Assembly (NCBI GenBank): GCA_965215995.1
Contig: OZ244128.1
Location: 3,534,001 to 3,598,000 of the forward strand
DNA from: SZUA-309 sp965215995
Lineage (GTDB): Bacteria; Pseudomonadota; Gammaproteobacteria; Pseudomonadales; Azotimanducaceae
Direction of reading: 5' to 3'
DNA: 64,000 bases
This document shows positions 44,871-52,741 of the stretch, piece after piece; the stretch's first letter is position 1, and each line of letters starts with the position of its first letter. The notes under the pieces are model-generated. The model saw only the letters and a list, made by a program, of their open reading frames with translations. It had not been told where the DNA came from and ran no database searches. Both the position numbers and the translations under genes were made by a program.

Positions 44871-44884
44871 TGATCGAACGATCA
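44871..44884. promoter_or_regulatory. inverted repeat upstream of the zapE fragment
   Basis: TGATCG-AA-CGATCA is a perfect 6-bp dyad in an AT-richer stretch, followed by ATATAT and TATATC hexamers. It may be part of the old zapE promoter or an operator. Confidence 0.3.
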
Positions 44885-44990
44885 ATATATCCGACATTAT
44901 ATCTGTAATGGCTCAGTTCTTCCATCTTGGGACGTGCATGGGTGTCCAGTTTAGGGGGTTGAATCCACAAATACTGCCCGGTCTTCTGAC

Positions 44991-45245
44991 ATGAACCTGA
45001 CCAGCGCCTATAAGCAGCACTGTCTTCATAACCAGCTTGATGAGGACGTCTTCCAGATCCAGGTAATCGTCGAGATGCAATCCTTTGCTGATGAAATCAG
45101 ACGTGCCAAACATGGAAACCGATCTGGGCACGGCTTGTACCTCTGGGGACCGGTCGGTCGAGGCAAGACCATGCTTATGGACGTGTTTTTCGACAACTCG
45201 GGCGATGGCTCAGTGGGCTTCAAGATCCTCGATTGCGCGATGTAG
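44991..45245 (+). pseudogene. truncated zapE (AFG1-like ATPase) fragment
   Basis: The frame begins like a ZapE/AFG1-family cell-division ATPase (LTSAYKQHCLHNQL) and includes LYLWGPVGRGKTMLMDVFF, the Walker A motif GPVGRGKT at about 45147-45170. Homology ends near 45196-45200; the rest of the 84-codon frame runs antisense over the end of the protease gene. About 280 residues of the usual ATPase, with Walker B and sensor motifs, are missing. This is a decayed 5' fragment, and the breakpoint marks the edge of the protease/giant-protein/sigma/kinase island. A full-length copy may exist elsewhere in the genome. Confidence 0.75.
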
Positions 45246-45821
45246 GAATGTTACCGGAACTGCGAAACCAATCCCGCTGCCGACCGCACCTCGGCTGGTC
45301 ACCATGCCAACGACTTCACCGGATTCGTTCAGCAATGGTCCGCCGGAATTGCCTGGGTTGATCGCCGCATCGGTCTGCAGCAGGTTGGTTTTACCGATGG
45401 CCCTGGGAAGCGCGCTGACGATGCCACGGGTTGCTGTGATACCGAGGCCCAACGGGTTGCCCAGCGCAGTCACCGGGTCGCCGACGCTTGACTCCTGGGT
45501 CGTCAGATTCAGTTCAGGCAGCGACACTTCCGTCACGTAAACCGCGATGTCGTTGGCCGGATCGCTGGAGCGCAATGCCAGCAGTGTCCGGCCGCCGTCA
45601 GGATGCACGATATACAGTGGCCCCGCCTTGCTCACATGATGGTTGGTCAGCAACCAACCCCCCTCGACCATGAACCCGCTGGCGATGGCGGCCTGGTCGT
45701 TGCCGATGCTGACCACGCTGTCGGCGACACGCACGATCGAAAAGCTGTGGGGGTTCTCGCCAGCGCAGGCATGCAGCAAGCCAATGAAGACCAACAACCC
45801 GATACCACCTCGTCCGATCAC
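45210..45821 (-). CDS. HtrA-like trypsin-type serine protease, lipoprotein, no PDZ
   Basis: A 203-residue exported protease. The signal ends in LLHAC, a plausible lipobox, so it may be membrane-tethered. The triad is H62 (LLTNHHVSK), D91 (NDIAVYV) and S159 (NPGNSGGPLL), in the S1C order of HtrA/Deg proteases. There is no PDZ domain, so it lacks the usual peptide sensor. It starts 27 bases after the stop of the giant protein gene on the same strand, suggesting a common transcript; processing of that protein is an attractive but unproved role. Confidence 0.85.
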   Translation of the reverse strand: MIGRGGIGLLVFIGLLHACAGENPHSFSIVRVADSVVSIGNDQAAIASGFMVEGGWLLTNHHVSKAGPLYIVHPDGGRTLLALRSSDPANDIAVYVTEVSLPELNLTTQESSVGDPVTALGNPLGLGITATRGIVSALPRAIGKTNLLQTDAAINPGNSGGPLLNESGEVVGMVTSRGAVGSGIGFAVPVTFLHRAIEDLEAH

Positions 45822-45848
45822 AAAACCCTCCTGCTCTCCGTGGCGACG

Positions 45849-48800
45849 CTATGGTGTCGTCTCCTGAGGACGTGAGTAGAACAGGAAGTTGCCGATGGAC
45901 AACTCGCCGGTAGTGGCGTTGTAGGCCAATATCAGCACCGGTGCGGGAAAGGCGCCTTCCGTAGAGACGGTTGGTATCCCGTTGCTGATGCCGAGTTGGC
46001 GACAGCCTGGGACAGTGGAGAACACACAGCCGTTGACGCTCTGATCGGGAGTCAGCTGCTGATAATTCTGCGCCACGGCATCCCGGGCTGCTTGCGCGGT
46101 ATCACGCACGTTTTCATAAGCTTCTCGCACCTCGCGTAGTGAGCCAAACGATACGTTGAGCCCGTTGAGTGCCGCCTGCACGTCAGCAAGCAGCGTAGGG
46201 CCGATCAGCAGAACGATGTTGCCGTCAGGAAACTCCGCTGCGGTATCTGCTTCGATGATCGAGTTGCCGAGTGCAAAGCTGTGGAAGGAGAGCGACGCAC
46301 CAGTCACGATTCCAGGTATTGATTCCACCGTGATCAGCTGTCGGATCAGGTCCTCCAGCACCAGATTCTGCATGTGGAAAACGATCTTCTTCACAATCGG
46401 GAAGTAGTAGTTCTTGATGATGCGCATACGCACGGCGCTGCCGCTCATGAGGCCACCGAGCGTGAAAAACGTGGGGCGTATGGTCGAGTCCGTCGCTGTT
46501 GCATGCGCGATCTGCTGGTAAAACTCCGCGGATGTGTGGTTGTCAGCCAGCAATCCTGCGTCAAACAAGGCGCTCAATGCTGCGTCCACTTCGGCAAGAA
46601 CGAGTTCAGGCGTCGAGACAGACAGAAGCTCATGGAGACCGGAAGCGAATGCCACCGAGCCACGCCGAGTGAGGAGCTCGGGGTCGAACTGATCAACGCT
46701 TGCCTGCAAGGCGTTACTCAGAAAGCGATTCCTTAGATCGTCATCTCGAGCGATGTTGGGATCGAGCGTTCCCAGAAACGCTCCCGTTTCATCTACCTGT
46801 GAGATAAGACCAGCCAGGATCTGCGGGAAAGCGGCGTCGTTGCTGCTTGGCGCCCCCGGGGCGGATAGCGGTAAGAAGCCGGTCTCCGGGGCAGCCGCAG
46901 GTGTGGTGCGCAGCGCTTCCAGGTCGATCGCGGCATGTTCGGTCGCAAGATTAGCGCCAAGTATCTGGATTGCTGGGAGATCGTTGTCGACGACTGCCTG
47001 GGCCAGCGCATCAAAAAGCTCAACCAGACGATTGATCTGTGCGGACATGACCATATAGGGCGCCTGCACACCATCATTGGCCAGGGTTGAGGACACCAGG
47101 ATCTCCTCGGAGACGTCTACACCGAGACTGCCTGATTGCACACGTACGGCGAATGCACCGCGGGTGTCGGCAGAGGTGGAGATCGTTGTGCCGGTGATGG
47201 CTGGTGTTGCGCCGGTGGCGTCTGCATCCGGGATAACGCTCAGAACCATGTCTGCCGGTTGGGCGACAGGGTTACCGGCGTTGTCGAAAAACGTCAGGCC
47301 GAAGGCAACCGACTCATCCGGCCCCAGGAAGTTACGCGCCAGTGATAACGCCAGTGATGGACCACCGGAAACGGTCACATCGATCTGGGTGTTGATCGCC
47401 ACTTCGGTGTTGGCCGCCAGGCTCTGCGAAAGAATCAAACCTCTAGGAACCGACGAGTCGTTCACGAAGGTCACAACGCCGAGATTGAGTGAAAGGCTCG
47501 AAAGCGTTGCACCCGCCACGGATGGGGTGATGCCGAGCAGACTGGGTACGAATATGGGTTGCGGGCCGAGAGAGATCACAAAATCGATAAACTCTCCGGC
47601 GGCGCTGTCGTCGCCACCGCTCACGCTCTGTGAGATCACCTCACCGATAGGCACGGTCAGGCTGAAACCCTGGGTGACGCTACCCACGGCAAGCCCCGCG
47701 CTTTCCAGGGACGCGCGAGCTGCGGCTTCATCGGCACCCAGGATGTCGGGTACCACCACGGCGGGGACAACGTCGATGGTGAAGGCTTGCTCATCGCTAT
47801 TGCCCTGAGCATCTGTAACCACGACGTGAACTCGGTTTGGACCCAGGTCACTGGATTGCGGCAGCCAATCGATGATGCCGAACGGACTCAGTGTCATGCC
47901 TGCCGGTGCGTCGACCAGCGTCCAGGTGAAGCTGTCCCCGAAGTCGCCGTCGGTTGCCAGCAGCCCGTACTGATAGGAGAAGTCGGGAGACGCACCAAGT
48001 TGCGGCTGCGAGATGATGGTCGGTGCGTTGACATTGGTGATGGCAATGGTGACGGTCGCCTCGTTTGAGGTGGTGGTAGCGTCAGACGCCACGTAGTTAA
48101 AGCTGTCCGTGGCGCCCGGATCCTCGAATGGGACGACCGGTGCGGCGTTGAACTTGTTCAATCCCGGGATAAGCCAGTGGGGTTGCGGGTAGGGAGGCAA
48201 CGTACCGTCAGTGTTCACATGGGTGGGCTGGTAAAGGTACTGGTGCCGTACCGGACGCGCCGGCGGGAAGGGGTTACCGGCCAGACCTTCCAGCACCACG
48301 TACGGATCGTTACCCGAACCTGCTCGGTCGCTGTAGATGACTTCTGCTGCGCCGTCGTTGTCTACATCGGCGATGGTGACGAATACGACACCGTCAGTGC
48401 CGCCTCCATCAATGAACGCATCCACCAACGAGCCATCGTTGCCGCGGAACATATAGACACCCGCACCGTTGTTCGCTGGCAGTGCAATGGTGATCTCGTC
48501 GATGCCATCCTGATCGAAATCGAATGCGGTGGCGCCGTGGTAGTTGTCCAGCGCCGTTGCCGGTCCGTCGTATACGGTGCCTTGATGGGACCAGAGCTCT
48601 GATCCGTCCGTGTCGTAGGCGGTCAGCCAGCTGGCATTGCTGCCAGTGCCCTGGCCCGTGTGATACACGAACTCGGGGAGCGGATCACCATCGAGTTCCG
48701 CCACGGTGATTTCCGCGCGCGCGTTGTTTGGGGTCGGTACAGACCACTTCAGCGCACCCGTATGCTCGAACACGTAGTTGTTGCCCATGTCACGGCCGAG

Positions 48801-51800
48801 GATTTCTGGGAACGGATCGTTGTCGAGGTTGGCAATGGCCAGCGTGAGGTGGCTGGACGCGACACCGAAGATGTCCAACTCCGCGGGCAAGGTGAATTCG
48901 AGCTGGCCGTTGTGGTCCAGAACATTCGTGTGGTGCAGTACTTCCACTGTACCGTCAAGATCGAGATCGGCGATGTACACACCCTTGCTGTCGGCATCCC
49001 CGCCTTGAGGGACGCCCTGATACTCCCAGCGGATCGAGCCGTCGGTGTTGTAGGCGACAACGCCCGAGAAGAACTGGCTTGCGCCCGCGTTGCCGAAATG
49101 CAGCGCCATGATGATCTCGGGTGCGCCATCCCCATCGAGGTCCGTTACAGTCGGACCTTGGCCCGCGTAGTATGAAAAGCCGGGGTTGGTCGTGGTCAGG
49201 CTGATGGCCTCACTGGAGCCGTCCGGGGTAATGTCCCAGACCAGGCTACCGTCCTGATTCAGAGCGACGAGCCCGGCGAGATCCACACCGAGTTCCGGCG
49301 GTCCTCGGCGCACGAACAGCAGCTCGAGCTGTGGGTCACCGTCCAGGTTGACCAGCGTTGGCATAGTGGAAACGTCCGGCACACCCACATCCAGATAGTT
49401 CACGGTAATGTCGCTCTCCAGAGCGCAGGTCGCACCCTCCATCACCCAGATCCGATAATTGAACAGGCTGGTTCCCAGGTTCGACACACCGATGATCTCA
49501 GGTTCTCCGTCCGCATCGATGTCGCCGACCAGCGGTGCGCCAAAACGCGCGACCGTTGGCGTCTGGGAGCGGCACTGCTCACGAAAGCCGATGGTGATGT
49601 TCGGATTAGCGGGCGGTGTGTAGTTGAAGCCGCCATCGCCGGGGAAGCTGTCCAGGGTGCCGAGACCGGGAAGAGAGGTGTTCGAAGCAACCAGAAGGTC
49701 GTTGTTCGGATCGGTGTCGTTGGTCAGCACACCATCGGCCTGGATCTGCAGCTGGAAGTTGCGATCGATGGTGTAGGCATCGTCGACGGCCACCGGCGGG
49801 CCGGCCGGTTCGGTGACCACAATCGCGAACTCCGTTGACGCCGACGCACCGGCGGAGTCCGTGACGCTTGCCGTCAGGTTGTAGGTGCCGGCCGTCGACG
49901 GATCGGGTAGCCAGTTGATTGCGCCAGCACCGATGTCGAATTGCATCCCGTTAGGCGCTCCGTTCAGGCTGAATGTCAATACATCGCCTGGATCCGGATC
50001 CGTAGCGGCCAGCGTGATCTGAACGCTCTCCAGAGGTGATACAACTCGATCCGGCACCGCCTGGATCTGCGGTGTGTTGTTGGCAGGTTCAGCGGTGACG
50101 CTGACATTGAAGCTCTGCGAAGCGCTCTGACCACCGGGATCCGTTACAGTGACCGTAGCCGAGAAGTTGCCTACCTGTCCGATGTCCGGAGACCAGAGAA
50201 GCTCGCCCGTGTCTGTGTGAATGACCATTCCCGGTGGCAATGTGGATAGTCCGTAGCTCACCGGCTCTCCTTCCGGGTCGGTGCCCACCGCCGTGAGCAT
50301 GATGGTCTCCTGCACCACGGTTGACTGATCAGCGATCGGGGCGAGAGTGGGAGGCTGATCATCCGAGCCGTTGTTGACCAGTATCAGATAGAGCTGCCGA
50401 TCGCTGCGGCCGGTGGAGTCGGTGACCAGCACGTCCACATCGGCCGGACCGGCATTACCCGGCAACCAATCGATCAGGCCTGTGGACGGATTGATGGACA
50501 TCCCTGGTGGTGCCTGGGACAGGGAGTACGTCAGCACATCACCGGCGTCGGGGTCGGTGGCCTCAACATCGTAGAAGTAGGTGACGTTGATGCTGCCCGA
50601 GGTCTCTGGTGTCGACAGGATGGATGGTGGGTTTTCTCCTGCGAACGAGGCGCTTACGGTCGTTTCGGCTGGTGCCGAATCCACCAGACCATCGTTCACG
50701 ATCAGCGTGGCCAGATAGTCGCCCGCTACGTCAGCCACGAATGTCGGGCTGACCGATGACGCATCCGAAAGAGCCGCGCTGCTGCCAGGCGGTCGTTGCA
50801 GTGACCAGGTATAGGTCAGGGGATCCTGGTCAGCATCGTTCGACGCGGATCCATCCAGAGTGACCGTAGCGCCGAGCTGAACGTCCTGATCTGATCCGAC
50901 AACGGCCACAGGCGGCGTGTTGACGAACACATCGGTTGCGACCACCGTCATGGAGTCTGGCGCAGAATCTTCTGTACCGTCGTTCACGATCAGGGTTGCG
51001 GTATAGGTGCCTTCGGTATCGGCAACGAAAGTAGGATTCACAGACCCCGCGTCTGAAAGGGTCGCGGTGCTGCTCGCGGGGCGCTGCAGTGCCCAGCTGT
51101 AGGAAAGAGGATCCTGGTCAACATCGCTCGAATCGGAACCGTTCAAGCTAACGGTGCTTCCAGTATCTACCGCCTGATCGGGACCGGCATTGGCGACGGG
51201 CGGTGTGTTGAGGCTCACCTCTGTCGCGCAGATGGTTGCCGTGTCCGTCTCTGAATCCACGGTGCCGTCGTTGACGATCAGCGACACCAGGTAGTTCCCC
51301 GGGAGATCAGCTGTGAAAGATGGATTCACCCGCGTTGGATCGTCCAGGGTTGCGTTGCTTCCTTCGGGCGGTGTCAGCACCCAGGTGTAGCTCAGGACAT
51401 CACCGTCCGGATCGCTTGACGCTGAGCCGTCCAGAGTCACCAGGGTGCCTGCATCGACGGTCCGATCCATACCTGCATTGGCCTCGGGTGGAAGGTTCGT
51501 GTTCTCATCGGTGGAGAAGATGAACTTGAGATCGCGACCGCGTACCCGCTTGCGCTTTTTCTTACGGATGGTGAAGGTGTCCGAACTCGTCATGCGGCCC
51601 TTGCCGACCTCGCCGAGCACGACTTCGGCATCGAGAACCTCGATCTTTGGCGTGGTGCTCAGCACGGTCACGACCACGTTCGACTGAGGCTCGCCGGTGT
51701 TCTTGACTTTGATTCGGTAGGTAACGTCGACGAATCCGCGCTGAATGCGTTCAACCCCGACGATTCGCTTGCCGACGACTTTCAGGCCACCGGGATGCTC

Positions 51801-51887
51801 GCCACCGTGGCCCCCAGTCGCATAGGCTGTTGTGCATGACAACAGACCGAGTGTCAGGACCAACAGGTTTCGTATGGTTGCTTGCAT
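45849..51887 (-). CDS. giant secreted multidomain adhesin-like protein (2012 aa)
   Basis: A protein of 2012 residues with signal peptide (NLLVLTLGLLSCTTAYATGG). Domains in rough order: a DUF11-like region and a basic KKKRKRVRGRD patch (30-125); three PKD domains (130, 226, 320; PPVANAGPDQAVDTG type); three putative-Ig domains (417, 510, 603); a VCBS-like spacer (698, VAVDDAYTI); an FG-GAP-like region (770-1205) with eight DxDxDG-type calcium motifs, e.g. DIDADGEPEI and DLDGDGAPEI; another putative-Ig domain (1286); two PASTA domains (1376 and 1447); a bacterial Ig-like domain (1514); and a helical C-terminal third. There is no LPXTG, T9SS or autotransporter end, so the export route is not evident. 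A GGGGG run precedes ATG 51887; the longer frame lacks signal character. Its role is probably surface adhesion or wall binding. Confidence 0.8.
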   Translation of the reverse strand: MQATIRNLLVLTLGLLSCTTAYATGGHGGEHPGGLKVVGKRIVGVERIQRGFVDVTYRIKVKNTGEPQSNVVVTVLSTTPKIEVLDAEVVLGEVGKGRMTSSDTFTIRKKKRKRVRGRDLKFIFSTDENTNLPPEANAGMDRTVDAGTLVTLDGSASSDPDGDVLSYTWVLTPPEGSNATLDDPTRVNPSFTADLPGNYLVSLIVNDGTVDSETDTATICATEVSLNTPPVANAGPDQAVDTGSTVSLNGSDSSDVDQDPLSYSWALQRPASSTATLSDAGSVNPTFVADTEGTYTATLIVNDGTEDSAPDSMTVVATDVFVNTPPVAVVGSDQDVQLGATVTLDGSASNDADQDPLTYTWSLQRPPGSSAALSDASSVSPTFVADVAGDYLATLIVNDGLVDSAPAETTVSASFAGENPPSILSTPETSGSINVTYFYDVEATDPDAGDVLTYSLSQAPPGMSINPSTGLIDWLPGNAGPADVDVLVTDSTGRSDRQLYLILVNNGSDDQPPTLAPIADQSTVVQETIMLTAVGTDPEGEPVSYGLSTLPPGMVIHTDTGELLWSPDIGQVGNFSATVTVTDPGGQSASQSFNVSVTAEPANNTPQIQAVPDRVVSPLESVQITLAATDPDPGDVLTFSLNGAPNGMQFDIGAGAINWLPDPSTAGTYNLTASVTDSAGASASTEFAIVVTEPAGPPVAVDDAYTIDRNFQLQIQADGVLTNDTDPNNDLLVASNTSLPGLGTLDSFPGDGGFNYTPPANPNITIGFREQCRSQTPTVARFGAPLVGDIDADGEPEIIGVSNLGTSLFNYRIWVMEGATCALESDITVNYLDVGVPDVSTMPTLVNLDGDPQLELLFVRRGPPELGVDLAGLVALNQDGSLVWDITPDGSSEAISLTTTNPGFSYYAGQGPTVTDLDGDGAPEIIMALHFGNAGASQFFSGVVAYNTDGSIRWEYQGVPQGGDADSKGVYIADLDLDGTVEVLHHTNVLDHNGQLEFTLPAELDIFGVASSHLTLAIANLDNDPFPEILGRDMGNNYVFEHTGALKWSVPTPNNARAEITVAELDGDPLPEFVYHTGQGTGSNASWLTAYDTDGSELWSHQGTVYDGPATALDNYHGATAFDFDQDGIDEITIALPANNGAGVYMFRGNDGSLVDAFIDGGGTDGVVFVTIADVDNDGAAEVIYSDRAGSGNDPYVVLEGLAGNPFPPARPVRHQYLYQPTHVNTDGTLPPYPQPHWLIPGLNKFNAAPVVPFEDPGATDSFNYVASDATTTSNEATVTIAITNVNAPTIISQPQLGASPDFSYQYGLLATDGDFGDSFTWTLVDAPAGMTLSPFGIIDWLPQSSDLGPNRVHVVVTDAQGNSDEQAFTIDVVPAVVVPDILGADEAAARASLESAGLAVGSVTQGFSLTVPIGEVISQSVSGGDDSAAGEFIDFVISLGPQPIFVPSLLGITPSVAGATLSSLSLNLGVVTFVNDSSVPRGLILSQSLAANTEVAINTQIDVTVSGGPSLALSLARNFLGPDESVAFGLTFFDNAGNPVAQPADMVLSVIPDADATGATPAITGTTISTSADTRGAFAVRVQSGSLGVDVSEEILVSSTLANDGVQAPYMVMSAQINRLVELFDALAQAVVDNDLPAIQILGANLATEHAAIDLEALRTTPAAAPETGFLPLSAPGAPSSNDAAFPQILAGLISQVDETGAFLGTLDPNIARDDDLRNRFLSNALQASVDQFDPELLTRRGSVAFASGLHELLSVSTPELVLAEVDAALSALFDAGLLADNHTSAEFYQQIAHATATDSTIRPTFFTLGGLMSGSAVRMRIIKNYYFPIVKKIVFHMQNLVLEDLIRQLITVESIPGIVTGASLSFHSFALGNSIIEADTAAEFPDGNIVLLIGPTLLADVQAALNGLNVSFGSLREVREAYENVRDTAQAARDAVAQNYQQLTPDQSVNGCVFSTVPGCRQLGISNGIPTVSTEGAFPAPVLILAYNATTGELSIGNFLFYSRPQETTP

Positions 51888-52070
51888 GTCTACCCCCGCC
51901 AGGTTGAATCGAAGACGCGAATTCCAGGGGAAATGGCGCCTTTCTTTCATAGGCGGAAAAATCATGTGATTAGGGTCAGTCGGGGGGAAGTAGTTGCAGA
52001 ACCCCGTGAGAGCGGCGCAGCGGAGATACAACCTGTTTACGCTGTCGGTAAAGTCGAGCCACCGCTGTGC

Positions 52071-52090
52071 GTAGTCTCTGTGCAGACTAC
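52071..52090. promoter_or_regulatory. inverted repeat in the divergent region
   Basis: GTAGTCT and AGACTAC flank CTGTGC: a perfect 7-bp dyad about 57 bases before the sigma gene and 184 bases from the giant gene. It may be an operator or a hairpin controlling either. Confidence 0.4.
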
Positions 52091-52127
52091 TCAGCGGCCC
52101 GGCAGAGCTTCCATGGAACACTATTTA

Positions 52128-52141
52128 GTCGAATGATCGAC
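52128..52141. promoter_or_regulatory. short dyad right before the sigma factor gene
   Basis: GTCGA-ATGA-TCGAC lies just upstream of the ATG at 52147. No Shine-Dalgarno is visible there, so this structure could affect translation initiation or be a protein site. Confidence 0.3.
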
Positions 52142-52146
52142 ACGCA

Positions 52147-52713
52147 ATGAACTCGAGTGAAGACCGAACAGCGCAGCTCAGGGCGTGGATGAATGGTGAC
52201 GAGCAGTCACGCGCGAAGCTGTTCGAATCCGCCTATCGCGAAATGCACCAGATAGCCGCGGGGCTGTTGCGACATGACAGGCAGCGGCATGTGCTGCAAG
52301 CCACAGAGCTCGTCAGCGAGTGCGCGATCCGCATGTTCGGATTGGAGAACATCGATTGGCGCGATAGGGCCCACTTCGCAGCGCTTGCAGCGACCACCAT
52401 GCGCCGGGTGCTGGTCGACGAAGCGCGACGCAACAGTGCTGCAAAACGGGATGGCCTGGAGGTGACGCTGGTGACGGCGAATATCGGCCAGGGTGCCCAG
52501 GACTTCAACGTGACCGACGTCGATGAGGCGCTCACTGAGCTCAGCCGGGTGTCACCGGATCTGGCCGAGGTTGTGGAGCTCAAGTACTTCGGTGGCCTGA
52601 CCAACCAGGAAGTCTCAGAAGTCATCGGCGTATCCGAGGCCAGCGTCAAGCGACGGTGGAGATCCGCACGCGCCTGGCTGTACAACGAGCTGAGCGAAGA
52701 GGACGGAGCGTGA
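52147..52713 (+). CDS. ECF-type RNA polymerase sigma factor (Sigma70_ECF/TIGR02999 group)
   Basis: A 188-residue sigma factor. LQATELVSECAIRMFG (about 50-65) and RDRAHFAALAATTMRRVLVDEARR (about 72-95) form the sigma-2 domain in the manner of the TIGR02999 subgroup, and LKYFGGLTNQEVSEVIGVSEASVKRRW is the sigma-4 helix-turn-helix. The acidic DDED patch found in region 2.2 of usual ECF factors is not evident; T53 in LQATELVSE lies there. In the Vibrio EcfP family, related to this group, a region 2.2 Thr is phosphorylated by the neighbouring kinase to activate the factor. Here the kinase gene starts 28 bases downstream. No anti-sigma gene is seen. Confidence 0.9.
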   Translation: MNSSEDRTAQLRAWMNGDEQSRAKLFESAYREMHQIAAGLLRHDRQRHVLQATELVSECAIRMFGLENIDWRDRAHFAALAATTMRRVLVDEARRNSAAKRDGLEVTLVTANIGQGAQDFNVTDVDEALTELSRVSPDLAEVVELKYFGGLTNQEVSEVIGVSEASVKRRWRSARAWLYNELSEEDGA

Positions 52714-52741
52714 CGATAGAGCACCTTCGCTGGCAGACGCG

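Noticed and set aside
51888..52121. N-terminal extension of the giant protein to 52121
   Set aside because: The signal peptide starts at 51887, and the extension would consume most of the divergent promoter region.
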